A stretch of DNA of 64,000 nucleotides, from the NCBI GenBank assembly GCA_030068075.1, contig CM057826.1, positions 50,425,116 through 50,489,115 on the forward strand, in the 5' to 3' direction. Below, piece after piece: positions 36,191 through 48,181 of the stretch. The position numbers and the translations under genes are program-made. Each line of letters begins with the position of its first letter. Position 1 is the first letter of the stretch. The notes beneath the pieces were generated by a model that ran no database searches, was not told the origin of the DNA, and worked only from the letters and a program-made list of their open reading frames with translations. This DNA is from Paguma larvata (Eukaryota > Chordata > Mammalia > Carnivora > Viverridae).

Positions 36191-37199
36191 GCCATTAGAC
36201 AAATATGTTCTAGGTTGCAGTCTACTTTTCATATATGCAGATATTCTGAATAACTACTATTCATGTAGAAATAAAGTAAATTATCTATACGCAGTAAGAG
36301 GAAAACCAGGATAATTATTATTAGTTATTTGTCAAATTCCAGTGGCAAAAAGTATTGCAGCTTAACAAAAGAAAAAGGAAGTAAAACATAGATCCTTAGT
36401 GAGATTGTAAACATTCTTAAGAATTTTTAATATTTTTTGTGGTTTGGAAGTCTATATTTATAATATAGTACAAACTAAAGAATCAATTAAAGACAGTAAA
36501 AGTTTTATTATTTAAACAATTGAACTTGGAAGAAGAGGGCCTCCACCACAATTTATAAGTATTGTTGGTCTTTACTCTTGTATTCAGAATACTGCTGACC
36601 TTTGAAATGTAAGGAACCAGGAGCTGGAAGGGAAGAAATACAGTATTTATTATTTGAGGAGGCAGTGTACTACCAGACTGCTTTCAGCCCTGAAAACGAG
36701 ATCAGATTTGTGAAAGTCCTTGACGAAATTACAAAACAAAAAGAAAAACAAAAGCCTCTATTCATAATTCTGGTAACAGTAGTGGAAATGGCATATCTTC
36801 TAGATTTAAAATCCTAGAAATTAGGAAATGGAGTACATTTGCTCTAAAGTACACGCTTTGGTGGATATACTTATTATTCTGTTGAATATTATAATTTTCT
36901 GCTCAGATCTCCTCACCTCCTTTCACAAGGCCACTGAAATGTCTAAAACTAGCATAAATGAAAATAATGTTGTAATGAAGTAAATACTTCAGTAAAAGAA
37001 TCACAGACCTCCATGGTTATGTGAATTCCAGCAGGGCCTATATATTCATGGGCAGAATCTTTGTTCCCTCTGTAAATCTTGCACCCAAAATAGTGGGACA
37101 AACAATGCAGAATCCCAACATTTGTTGGACTGATAATTGATGCATTGAATACCTACTTTGAATTCAAGTAGAAATAATTATATTTTTTCTAATAGTCAT
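36191..37199. other. Intergenic DNA, no gene seen
   Basis: The 71-codon plus-strand frame at 36,602-36,817 has a fairly coding-like composition (rich in E and K). It shows no family I know and no splice or promoter support. Confidence 0.5.
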
Positions 37200-38180
37200 G
37201 TACACTTTAATATCAGCATATATATATACCAGATCTTCCATTTATTAAATTTTCCACATTTATTCTGTCTCCCAATCTATTTCTCTCTGTATATAAATAT
37301 ATAGCCATATCCCTTATCTCTTCCTGAAGTTTCAGAATAAGATGTGGACATAGTGTCTTGTCACTCCAAATGATACAATATTTCTGTTCCCCAAACAAGC
37401 ATACATTCTTGAATATCATACAACCCTCCAAATCAGGAATTTAAATTTGGTACAATATGACCATTCAAGCCCAAGTTCTCATTCAAATTTTGTCAGTTGC
37501 CTCAACAGTGAAAACCTTTCCATTCTGATTCTGGTTCCTATCCAAGGTACATTGGTACCTTCCCAATGTACCAAGGTACTTTTAACTATTGCACCTCTTC
37601 TGATTCTTCCATCCTGATTCAGTCCCTCAGTGTTTTCCTGTTTGTTTGTTTTTTGTTTTTTTTTTTTGTTTGTTTGTTTGTCTTTGAAAAGTTTAAAGGG
37701 AGGCCTTGCATTCTGTATAGCATACCTCTCAACCTGGGCCCATGTGATGATTCTTCCTGTCTTGATTCAGCTCATGCACTTTTGGCAGGAATTCCACAGA
37801 AATTTTGTTGCATGTTTCTTGGTGTGTCACCTCAGGAGCACTCACAGAACAATCCTTCCTTTGGTGACTTTAACTGAATTACCTGGTAATCCTGAACTTT
37901 GCCAACTTTTTCCACTTTGCGGTCACATTTTTTTCAGTTAGTTGACTAGAGTAATGAAGAGAAGTGTTTCAAACTGATACTATAAATTCATTCCTCATCA
38001 AACCACCACCAAATGAATTTAGTGTCTATTGATAGCATCTACTTAATTAACCATGATCTTTGATAGTTGCCAAATGGCAATTGGTTCCTTTTAGTGAGGT
38101 CAGCATATAGAAAACCAGTGTCTTGGCACCCACTGTACTTACTGTTACAGGAGTAGCATTGCCATATCAAAGGACAGAAC
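37200..38180 (-). mobile_element. Old L1 3'-UTR-like fragment, minus strand
   Basis: The words 'actattgcacctcttctgat', 'acctctcaacctgggcccat' and 'tcacctcaggagcactcaca' recall the antisense 3' UTR of old mammalian L1 subfamilies. It includes a (GTTT)n tract at about 37,640-37,684 and a 10-bp inverted repeat at 37,546-37,572 (ggtacattgg/ccaatgtacc). The assignment is from memory of family vocabulary. Confidence 0.5.
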
Positions 38181-38279
38181 TTGGAAGTATATGTATATAA
38201 TGCGTATACAACTTTTACACATATAGCTGTGTACGTATATTACAAAACCATGAGACTATATTAAAATCTTTAGTTTTAA

Positions 38280-38570
38280 TCCAATACCTCATGTTTCCTT
38301 CCATCATTTTACCTTTAATATCTTCTCTTGCTTCCAGAAGTTTCATATTATTCTCGACATATTTCCTTTTTTGCTCAGTGTAACTGAACTCTAGCCATGC
38401 CAGCCATCTCTTCTGTCATCCTAACCTTCCCGTCATTATTCCTATGTTGGCCATCACATCTTCTAGCTTGCCCTGTATCCCTGAGCACCTTTGACCCTGC
38501 CATTCCATACATGCAGTTCTCCAACTCTCCATCTCTACCTCTCATTCCAGGTGCTGGATGTTCTCCTTCA
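38280..38570 (+). mobile_element. Possible L2 fragment, plus strand
   Basis: 'gaactctagccatgccagcc' and 'ccctgagcacctttgaccct' are in loose L2 order. Too decayed for certainty. Confidence 0.35.
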
Positions 38571-38671
38571 CATAGTGAAGGGAAAGGAAAGAAAACCGGT
38601 AGAGAAATTTTAATAGAATTCTGTCCATTGAAGGGTACTTTGCAAAAGATTCTTTAATGAATTCATATTAC

Positions 38672-38906
38672 GGGGCACGTGGGTGGCTCAGTCAGTTAAG
38701 TGTGTTAAGTGTGCAACTTTGGCTCAGGTCATGAGCTCACAGTTTGTGAATTTCAGCCTCACATCAGTCTCTGTGCCGACAGCTCAGAGCCTGGAGCCTT
38801 TTTTGGATTCTGTGTCTCCCTCTGTCTCTGCTCCTCGCCTCCTTGCTCTCTCTCTCTCTCTCTCTCAAAAATAAAGAAGCAGTAAAAAATAAAAAATAAA
38901 AAAAGA
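38672..38906 (+). mobile_element. CAN-SINE, plus strand
   Basis: The head is 'ggggcacgtgggtggctcag'. A short internal duplication of 'taagtgtg' follows the A box (gttaagtgtgttaagtgtgc). The body, (TC)n and an A-rich tail complete it. Confidence 0.94.
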
Positions 38907-39569
38907 TAGTCCATGTTATACCAAAATGAAAAAAGAAGAGAAGAGGGAAGGTACATATGTCTTTCTGGTTGCTTATGGGATACACATTTAAATTTGAGTT
39001 ATCTAGAGAAATGACTCTACACTTGTACCTAAGATGATCTCTTTGCAGTTCTACCTCCCCTCACCCCCAAATTTTATTAAAGGTGTTTATTGTAGAATTT
39101 AAGATATCTGCCATTTGTAAAACCTTGTGTTCTAATGAAACATGCTACACTGAAATACTAATTATATAAACAGTTCTAAGTTTATTTCTAGAGAATAGTC
39201 ATGTTAAATGTTATGATTTTTTGATTCAATAAAGCAACTATATGTATTTTCTGCAAAGCAAAGCTCTTATTTAAGAGGATATATAGATAGAACATATTTG
39301 CTCTCACCATTTAATGAAAAAGAATACTTAAGCCAAGGATCAAATAGTTTCCTAAGATCTCAGAAGTATCCAGTTTCTTCTGACTTCAGTGTATATTTCC
39401 ACGGACTTTGAGATGACATGAAACATACACCTAGAGAAAATTTTGCTCTCCTCTTCCAAAAATACACAATATTATGACAATATTTTGATGGATGAGTTTA
39501 TGCATAAACATAACCACATTAAAAAGAGATTAATTACTGGGAATATATATTACTTCACACAACAGGAAG
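38907..39569. other. Intergenic DNA, no gene seen
   Basis: AT-rich, without a recognised repeat. Confidence 0.5.
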
Positions 39570-40090
39570 TCTAGTGTCAATAAGTGTGAATGGTCTGAGA
39601 TTTTACTCAACCTGTGGCTAAACTAATTAGCCTGTAACAGTTTCACGAGTACATGTGACCACAAGATTCTCGATCAGATACAAAGGCTTTATTACTCACA
39701 ACAGTCACAACAGTTGGAGTATCAGTTTTTGCACTGGTTCCCTGAGTCTCATTTCCATATGGAAGCTAAAAGGACCAGATGACACCTGCTCATAAAGTTG
39801 GTTACACTGTACAAGAGAAGAACTCTGAACCTCAGGAAACCAGAATCTTTGTTCATTTAATAGACTGTAGGCTTGCCTAGACTTTGTCTTGGTGGCTAAC
39901 ATTAACTTTATCATACTGAAAAGTAACAAACTACCTCTGTGTTACAGAGGGAGACACTATCTCTATCCTCCAAGCTTGTTCGTTATACAAACATCCTTGA
40001 AAATACAATTAAAAGACCAAGGCAGTCAGAACTGCTGCTTGCAGTTCTGATGTGTAGAAATGCAAGAGACCCATGGAAAATTTTCTCTCA
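39570..40090 (-). mobile_element. Probable LTR fragment A, minus strand
   Basis: It shares ordered similarity with 46,900-47,460. Common elements are an antisense polyadenylation signal (tttatt at 39,688-39,693, AATAAA on the minus strand) followed on that strand by a GCCTTTG stretch, then 'gaccagatgacacctgctca', and 'actatctctatcctccaagc'. An AATAAA close to the 3' side of a several-hundred-bp repeat is typical of a retroviral LTR. I cannot assign the class and see no internal retroviral genes. Confidence 0.55.
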
Positions 40091-40436
40091 GTGCTCACCT
40101 GAAGGTTGAGTCCAGAATTGGTTTTGCAAGTTATCAAAATCATCATGGACGCAGATGCTCAGTACATTAGTACTCTTATCCTTTGCAAGTTGGAAATGTT
40201 TTTACTTATGGCTGGAAGATATTTACAACAGTTTTGTGTTTCTATCTTGACATATGGCCATATCTAGTGAAAAAAATACATATTTCTACTCTTGCATCAT
40301 TTTACTTCTCTGTTTGCTTGTGAAGTCATATTGCTAGGTTTACCTGTTTATCCCTTTGGTCAGGATTGGGTCATGCATTCATACCTAATCAATCACTACC
40401 AAGGAGTTTGAGACCTATCATAATTCTCCTCCTCTA

Positions 40437-40630
40437 TTTTTTTTTTTTTTTTTTTTTGGTGAGAGTGAATATCCAAACAATTGGAGGTTCTGCGGCAAAG
40501 AAGCAGCCACATAGGGCAACCAACTGAGACTGCCAGACTCCTAGATTCCAAGAACATTTCTGCTTCTCTGCTCTATAAATTTTAAACATTTCTTTTGCAG
40601 CACAGAGGTGGAAAACGGTCTTTCTCTTCC
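40437..40630 (-). pseudogene. Possible retroposed sequence with poly(A), minus strand
   Basis: A run of 21 T at 40,437-40,457 would be the poly(A) tail of a minus-strand retrocopy extending to the right for roughly 150-190 bp. The minus strand holds a 66-codon open frame running into the tail. I do not recognise the source, and the target duplication is not clear. Confidence 0.3.
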
Positions 40631-40657
40631 ACACACAGTAATATAATATGAGTAATT

Positions 40658-41553
40658 ACACAATCTTTACATTTTGGGAAAACCATGAATGTGAAGCTAA
40701 GTGGGACACACAGCTTTATCCTATTATCTGAGTTTGTCTGCTTACTCAACTTGTAAGGTTATAATTCAGAGGTTTCCCTCCTTTTTACTCTGAGGATTAC
40801 AGATGATGAATATCAGTATTACTATCCATTTCAGGAACCCTTCTCAAGCTTCTATTTTAAAGTGTTTCCTTCTTATTTGTAACTTGAACAAACTAGAAGT
40901 AGGACTACTCTTAAAAATCAAATTTCCTTACATTCCCTTGAGAGCTCATCACTATTTTCTTCATCAAGAAGTTATCTCTTGAATTACCGGAGAGCCAATT
41001 AGCATGATTTTGAGAGCAATTTATATTCGAATGGTCTTTAAATGTGTATTTTATGGAAGAAAAGTGAAAAATATCTATTTGATTAATTTAATTACCAAAG
41101 GTACAACATCGAAAAAGATAATATGTTCCCTCCACTAGATTGGCTCTTCTTTTTCCTTGGTCTAAACTTTTATATTGAAGAGCTCTCAAATGCATCCCTG
41201 CTGGGATGTGATGGGTTACTAAGTATTTCCAGAAACCTAAGGAAATTTCTTTAATCTTTTAACTGGTGGAGCCTCAATTGAATAAAATAAAAGTTTTATT
41301 ATTATTATTATCATTATTATTATTATTATTAATTTGAAACACAGTGTTGTCATGTCTCTCTTTTTAAAGAGGTAATTACATAAAATAATCTACCTAGTTT
41401 TAAAAATCTGATTTGAATTATGTCACATTTAGTTTCTTAAACAAGGTTTCTTTCAGTCTTTGATCTCAGTCACTGGTTCAAATGTTGTTACATTAGGGGT
41501 TTTTTGTTAGATTCTTAAAAATCAAGATTGTACCATCTAACAAAAATTCAGAG
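40658..41553. other. Intergenic DNA, no gene seen
   Basis: Contains a TTA-rich microsatellite at 41,296-41,331. Otherwise no recognised element. Confidence 0.5.
41296..41331. repeat. (TTA)n microsatellite
   Basis: About twelve TTA/ATT units with one C interruption. Confidence 0.95.
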
Positions 41554-41568
41554 AATAGATGTGTCCTA

Positions 41569-41727
41569 GAAGCACCTGGTGGCTTAGCCAGTTAAGCATC
41601 TTCCTTCAGCTCAGGTCATGATCTCCTGGCTCCTGAGTTAGAGCCCCATATCTGGCTCTCTGCTGTCCATGCAGAGCCTGCTTCAGATCCTCTGTCCCAC
41701 TCTCTCTCTGCCCCTCCCCTGCTTGCT

Positions 41728-41763
<36 letters not shown>

Positions 41764-41794
41764 AACAAACAAACAAACAAACAAATAAAAACCT
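41569..41794 (+). mobile_element. CAN-SINE, plus strand, with target duplication
   Basis: The head 'aagcacctggtggcttagcc' lacks a few bases. The body, (TC)n run and (CAAA)n tail are intact. Target duplication aatag[a/g]tgtgtccta (15 bp, one mismatch) lies at 41,554-41,568 and 41,795-41,809. Confidence 0.95.
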
Positions 41795-41809
41795 AATAGG
41801 TGTGTCCTA

Positions 41810-43879
41810 AATTACATGCACACCTATCTACTTTGTGGAAGGGACAAAAGTAGAGTCCTAGCCCGGGTCTTTCCCCATAGAATACATTGCCTGGGAACAT
41901 ACCATACCGTAATAATTTTGGAGGTTTTGGAGGTTTTAAAAACCTCCAGTTAGCCCCTATTACTATGTGACATTGGAAAAGTTGCTTTTGTGCTCTGAAA
42001 TTTTTGTTTTCTTACTGTGATGTTCAAGCATTGGATTAAATGCCCTCTAAGAATCATCATTCCAGAAACTGATCTCAGGATCCATGAGATTTCATGATTC
42101 TTAGTAATTTTATAGGGCTGTATTCAGGATGTTTTGTAGACATGAGGACACACCTATAATTCTTAAAAAGGTTTGCTTTGTAAACATTTTAAGAGTTCAC
42201 TACCATGATTTTTATCTCAATGCTTCCTTCTCCATTTGTGAAAAATAAAGACTGAGCCACACACGACTCTTTCTCTTCCTAACTCTTGCACTGTCCATTA
42301 CTGCCTTTTCATCTCATTGAGTATACTGTTTTTCCAGAAAAAAAAAAGTTGAATTTAATTTGAGTAAAAGAGAAAGTACTATGTGTAATAATCTTCTTTC
42401 CTTTGATATAAGGACATCAGCAAAACTTAGAATAATTAACAAAGCAGGCAGAGTGTACACTACTAGCCACTCCTAATTCTCTTTGGGAACTAGGTGGAGA
42501 CCAAATCAAAATAAATGAAATATACTTTTATACTTTTCTATAAGTAGGCTTTCATGTTATATACTTTTAAGTTATCTAATCATTGTTTTGTAATTAAAAT
42601 ATTTATTAAGCAAAGTGGGTATCCAACACATCACAAATCCTCCTCATCTCCCATCTGTATACCCAGCCTCTGCCATTATCTGATGGGGTAATGATACTCT
42701 CTGCCAAAAGTCCTTTTGAGTAGAGGTTCTTGGATACATTCTCTTGATGAGGTGATACATTTCGTGTGTTGGAAAGAAAAACTTTCCTAAAAGAATGAAG
42801 TCTGAGGCAGGAGTCTTTGTAAAGAAGTATGGTTGGTGGGCAATAGCAGCGTGGATGAACTTGAGTTCTTATTCTTCATACACTGACTGATTCCTCTTAG
42901 AAATCTAGTTGGCAGGGTCGAGGGGATGAGAATTGTCGATAGGATAGAAATTATAACAAAACCACTATTTCAATAAAGAAGATAATCTACTTCCAATGGC
43001 CTCGAAATGAAGATATGGATAAAAAATGGTAATATAAGAATCTCACTTAGAAATATTTTACAGCTCTTCCACAAAGGTTGCAAAGTAAACACTCTATACT
43101 TCAGAAGAGGGGTTGGTCAAAAGTTCAGAATCTCTTCAGAATTTGGTGTGGTAGAAGGTTGTTACAAAAACTCAAGAGGTTGGATATGCACTGTTGTAGT
43201 TGTTCTCATTTTAGGGATGATGAAGAATCCTAAAATTGTTATTATCTCCCATGGAAAGGACTCTGAAATTAAGACAGTGCAGGTCTTTATTGATGTTGCA
43301 GCCATTGGTTCTTTAGTATCAATGGTGGAACGTCAGTGAAGATGATATTGGCTTCAATCACAATGCTCCAAGTGTGAGTAATGCTAAACACCACAGTGGA
43401 CTGTTTCTCAGCATCTTTTCAACGCCAGGAAAAGTGGCCTTGGGAAAATGGGAATCTCCTCGATTACAAACACAAAGACATGAGTAGACTCTGTACTCTT
43501 ATCCTGGTATAGTGAGATGTCTGCAAAGTGGCAAAGAAATCAAAACCATACTCAGCATGGAGCTGAGTGTTAGTGGGAGAATCAGAGTAGATCAAAGAAG
43601 TATATTCACTTTTGTGCTCTTAAAAAAAGTGGTTCTTTAACAAATTGGAGAATGGGAAGGTGTTTTTTTTTTTTTTTATTTTAATTCACGTTATCAGTTT
43701 CCTCAAAGGTGGGCTTTCTTTTGGTGTTAAGAGTCAGCATCTACTATGACCTTTGGTAGATTCATGGAATTGGCATTGTTCCATGAATAAATATTAGTGG
43801 CCTTTTGCTCGTCAGTCAAAGAAGTGACTACTGCAGTGGTTTGTGACCTCTAGAGTAGACCCCAATTTGGCTTTCTCAT
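41810..43879. other. Intergenic DNA, possible retrocopies but no gene
   Basis: A palindrome ggaggttttaaaaacctcc lies at 41,929-41,947, preceded by another ggaggtttt (41,920-41,928). A T-run of 15 at 43,663-43,677 could be the poly(A) of a short minus-strand retrocopy to about 43,850. The plus-strand open frame at 43,007-43,339 (110 codons) matches nothing I know and has no promoter or splice context. Its end sits close to several stops in all frames. Confidence 0.4.
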
Positions 43880-44450
43880 ATCTGGTTTCATGCCCCACCT
43901 TGCCCACTTTCCACAATCAACCCCCCTTACTTATCCCCACAGTAATTGTGGCAATCAACCACATTACTGCTAGAGAGGTCATTCAAGAACACAAAAATGA
44001 TTTTGTTTTTCCTTGTCTAAAAGTGCTTAATAGTGCCAGATTGCCTAGAGTTTAATACATAAGTGCCTTAGATTGGCATGAAAGCCTGTGTAGTTTGGCC
44101 GTGTCTACCTCTGCAAATGTGTAATTCTGTTACAGGACCACATATCCACCCAAAACACCAACTCCCTTATATTCCTCAGCTGTTATCAAAGATGCTGAAG
44201 TTCTTGGGAAAACCTCATAATGCTATCTCTTTTCATTTATTACATTCCCTACCTGTCTTATATTTCCATTTCTTTTCTATTTAGAAAACTCTTATTCATC
44301 CCTGAAACCTTCACTGGGCTTCTTTTGAAAAGTCTTCCATAACATACTAAATCATTCTTTTAGTTTCCCACACCCTCAGCATTTTGCACAGTGACTGGCA
44401 CATGGTAATTTCTTGATAGCTGTTTTATTTATGAATGTATTATTTCTGAC
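43880..44450 (+). mobile_element. L2 element, plus strand
   Basis: 'gattttgtttttccttgtct', 'ctctgcaaatgtgtaattct', 'cactgggcttcttttgaaaa', and a terminal 'cagtgactggcacatggtaa' followed by 'ttatttatgaatgtatt' fit L2 order. Confidence 0.65.
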
Positions 44451-45724
44451 ATTAATTTTCAGGGTCTTTAATGAGTAAATGTGTCTGTAAGCCTTTAAAT
44501 GTGCAATACATGGGTTGTATCAAGAAGAGCACCTAATTGCTGGTAAGTAATAAAGATCTGGTCACAATCATTTAAACACAAGAGAGTTTATATTTTCACC
44601 AAAAAAAAGTTAAGATGTAGATGCTGAAGTGCCACAGGGTATATTTAAATTTCATTTGCAGCTTGTTGTAGTGTAAGCCTTGAGAGTTGGCTTTTCTTTT
44701 TGTGATGCAAGCACCTGACTTAAGTTTTGGTTGCTGAGACATCTGTTTCAAAGGGGCATCCTCTTCAAAGATGGTTATCTCCAAAACACACATTGCCGGC
44801 CACAGGACTAGAGAAATAGCCAGGACACTCTCTCCATAATCCTTTGTTTTAGAGAGCTCCGGTTGATTTCAATAAGGGACCATCTGGTTGCTTGTTTTTC
44901 TCTTTCCTTGCTTTAAATTCCCACTCTTAAGTTTTAAATTCACCAAACCATCGGCCTCCATCTTCAACCCCGAATAAAACTAAACAAAGTTCTTTCTGTT
45001 ATCAAGAAAGAAGAGATTTGGATAAATTTTGCTAGAGGTTTTCCAAACAATGGAATCTTATTTTCATAAAATGTTGGCATTTCTAGAAACATGCATTCTT
45101 TGCAACAGTTTTGGAAACCCCTGTACAGACAATCTGTGTCAGAAAAAAAATTTCCCAGTGTAACAAGTTATTAGTTACTGAATACATAAGAAGTAAACTT
45201 CAGATCCCCTTTGATTTGATATTCTATTATTCTATTAGATCAAAACCTGCCTTTTTAGTTCGGATAATTTTTTTGGTTCTCGTACCTTTGAATTTGTGCA
45301 TTTATGAAGCATTTTCTCTAGGATAATATTAATCCTTTCTCTTTAGAGATATATTCCAGAATCTCATCATTTTTCTTCCAAAGGACCAATGTCTAGAAGC
45401 ACCTGGAATAAAGCATGGGTCAGCTATATTCTCATGCTAGATGATCGATTTAGGCATTTTTGCCCATCTTATTGTGTAGACATTGTACATCTGTTGTCGG
45501 CTATGGCATCCACTGGAAAGAAAATGTTATGTGCTATATTTCAGCCTCTGTATAGAGCCAGACTTTTCAAACAGTGTAGATAAAAACAACCAATCATTTT
45601 GTTCCATGACTAAACCTAACAATCTCTGAGATACTAAAATTCTCTATCGACTGACAACAAATCTGCCTGCTTTATAAGGAAGGAGCATCTTCAGCATAAA
45701 GATGCTGCATTATAATACAGGCTG
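44451..45724. other. Intergenic DNA, no gene seen
   Basis: No repeat family or coding signal recognised. Short frames at 45,111-45,326 and 45,389-45,583 are unsupported. Confidence 0.5.
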
Positions 45725-45960
45725 CATATTCTGTAAAGTCCTTGCTTTGGAGCCAGAGAGTTCCAAGGTTCAAATCCTGGCTCAGGCATAGGTAGGTTGG
45801 AAAATCTCAGGAAAGAACTCTTAACTCTCTGAGCCTGAATTTCCATTTCTGAAAGAAGTGTCAAAGCATTTTGAAGCTTTATATTGAAGTTTTTAAAAAA
45901 GTATATAAAGCATTGACCATAATTCTTGGCACATGGCTGTCTCCATAATTTTCTGTTTTT
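45725..45960 (+). mobile_element. MIR element, plus strand
   Basis: Follows MIR: 'tgctttggagccagagagtt', 'ccaaggttcaaatcctggct', 'ttaactctctgagcctgaat', with the end at 'ataattcttggcacatggct'. Confidence 0.9.
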
Positions 45961-46239
45961 CTTCTTTCCTCCTTCTTCATTCTTCTCATTTTTATATTGT
46001 TATTTTTAGTAGTAATAGAAGTACTGTACTAGAGTTTTAATAGTAACAATGGTAGTTAGCTATGTTCTCTAAAAGTTTCTAGGCAAAAGCTTTCTTTCCA
46101 TTTTTTAAAATAAATCCAAACACCTGTCTTACACAGCAAAAATGTATTCCTTATTTTCTGAATATTCATGGCATCAGTAAACTTTGTATCTTTTTAAAAA
46201 TAATGAAGAAATGGAGCCAATTTAGCTTCATAAAGGAAA

Positions 46240-46800
46240 AGACACGGCATCAATCTTATCTGATTGCCTCACATAGTCTATAATTTCCAATATGATCTGG
46301 CTCCTGCACTAATTGCTAAAATCATCCAGTATCACTTTTCCTCTTTCATCACCCATGGTCCAGCAACGTTGCTTTTATTTCTCTTGTTCAAGCTTCTATG
46401 TCTCTCATACTGTCTGGGTCTCTCTCTTTCTCCTTTTTCCCTCTTTACTCTATTTTTCTCCCCTTCTTTTTCCCTATTCCCCTGGAATGTTCTTCCCCCA
46501 AAATTCTACATGACAGACCTTATACCAAATGTTGTCACTTCAGAAAGGCCTTCCCTGACCACTCTAATGAAAGCAGCTGTCTCTAATTACATTATCATTT
46601 TTATTTAGCTTTATTTATTTATTTATGACAATCGAAATTTTAGAGTATATTTGTTCACCTACTTATATTTGTCTCTGCTTATTAGTAGGCATGCAGCAAG
46701 AGGGAAGGGAATTTTCAATCATAGTCAACACTGTATCCCTGGTGCCATGAATAATACCTGCCCCATGGGAAGATCTTCAATATATGAATAAATGAATTAA
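46240..46800 (+). mobile_element. L2 element, plus strand, long copy
   Basis: Carries 'tatgatctggctcctgcact', 'cccctggaatgttcttcccc', 'cacttcagaaaggccttccc', 'tgaccactctaatgaaagca' and the final 'ctggtgccatgaataatacc...aatatatgaataaatgaatt'. It is the best-preserved L2 in the window. The overlapping frames at 46,264-46,608 are L2-derived or chance. Confidence 0.9.
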
Positions 46801-46899
46801 TGCTAAGCGAACGTTTATTAAACAGGAAGGAAGGGAATTACAGGCTAGTGTTTGCTCGTTCACCTTCCTGGATTTCTTTTATATGCTGCATCCTTTCAT

Positions 46900-47460
46900 T
46901 TCACTAGATTTTGTCAAGAACTATGAAGTGTCTAATACTACACCCTACTTGCAAGCTAGCACTTTACTCTGCTGTAGTTTCTTGGATGCAGGCAGAGGAC
47001 ATAAGACACCCGGGTCAAAGACAGAGGACTTTATTATTCAAAGCACAACCAGCAGCGTAACGTTTGCTTCAGTGTCCCATACCCCAGTTTCCACAGGACA
47101 ACGTGAAGAGGGCCAGATGGCACCTGCATATGGAGCAGTGTATTGCAGGAGAGGAACCTGGAATAGAGGGAACCCACATCTCTCTCTTTCATTTTTCAAG
47201 ATTTTATTTAACTTTATTTATTTTGGGTAGGCTCCATGCCCAATGTGGGGTTTGAACTGACGACCTTGAGATCAAGAGTTGCATGCCCTACCGACTGAGA
47301 TAGCCAGGAGCCCCAGGAACCCACATTTCCTGTTATGAGAAACTCACATGCTATCTCTACCTTCCAAGGCAGTTTACTATAGAAACATCTTTGAAAAAAT
47401 AAGCTGGAACAAAGCAATCATTTTCTCTGCTCATAATTTGTGCAGAAATGCTAGAAAACA
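46900..47460 (-). mobile_element. Probable LTR fragment B, minus strand
   Basis: It is related to 39,570-40,090 segment by segment: antisense polyadenylation signal (tttatt at 47,030-47,035), then 'ggccagatggcacctgcata' and 'gctatctctaccttccaagg'. A CAN-SINE at 47,180-47,315 is inserted within it. On the minus strand the AATAAAG lies ahead of a TCCTCTGTC stretch, as in LTR R/U5 regions. No internal viral genes are present, so it looks like a solo LTR or a fragment. Confidence 0.58.
47180..47315 (-). mobile_element. Short CAN-SINE variant nested in LTR B, minus strand
   Basis: The minus-strand head 'ggggctcctggctatctcag' and B-box-like 'cagttcaaaccccacattgg' run straight into an AAATAAAG-type tail. 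The long TC-rich body of the other copies is missing. Target duplication ggaacccacat (11 bp) lies at 47,169-47,179 and 47,316-47,326. Confidence 0.93.
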
Positions 47461-48181
47461 ACAGAGAATTGCCTCCTGTTAAGTCCCTCTAACTCTTACT
47501 CACAATTCATTCCTGTTTCTATTTTACTCTTCTAGATTCTACTTTATATATGACTTATTCAATCTGTCTGTTTCCTCTGAATGTTTCTGGCTCTCAGGGA
47601 GCCTACTGTCCAATATTAGTGAATAAGGAAATCCAGATTTTCCAGCTCCAAAACCAGCATTCCCTACGCCATCTCATTCCTGTGAACACAGCCTCATAAA
47701 TAGTTGGAGTGGTAATGCTCTTTTTTTGGAGCTATCCCCCTAAGTATTGTAGGCAGGAGGTAGTCATCTAATATTTCCCACTAAGAATGAAGGGTTGGGT
47801 GTCCTCTGAAGCACTTAGAAATATTAAATCCAGCCGGAGAAGTTCAAGCATGAGAACTCCTTCATGTGAATCATGATTATTGGAATATGTAATAACCAGA
47901 ATATCCCTAATCAGCATGGCTCCAATATTTTGGAGTTGGCAATGTGCCTGCCATAGCTTGAAATACAATCAGTCTATATTTGTAGGGTAGGGATTAATGG
48001 AGGGAAGTTTTTAGTCCAGTAGAATCCTAAGCACCAATACCTGAGCTGTCAAGTTTTTGTGAATGTTAAGTAAGGTCATACCCTTATGCATAAGATATAC
48101 GGGCTGATATGATATGATAAGCAGATACATTGCCTAATTACTATGATAAGGGACATAAGATTTAGTATTCGAAAAGAAACA
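47461..48181. other. Intergenic DNA, no gene seen
   Basis: No recognised repeat and no coding signal. Short frames are present on both strands only by chance. Confidence 0.5.

Noticed and set aside
41296..41331. CRISPR-like or regulatory repeat array among the tandem tracts
   Set aside because: All tandem arrays seen are mono- to hexanucleotide microsatellites or SINE tails; none has regular spacers.
43007..43339. 110-codon plus-strand open frame as a possible small gene
   Set aside because: No recognised domain, no promoter, no splice sites or polyadenylation signal in a sensible position, and it lies in intergenic AT-rich DNA. A frame of this size is expected by chance in 64 kb.
46264..46608. 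114-codon plus-strand open frame
   Set aside because: It lies inside an L2 element, and two other frames of the same stretch are also open because of the pyrimidine-rich content.
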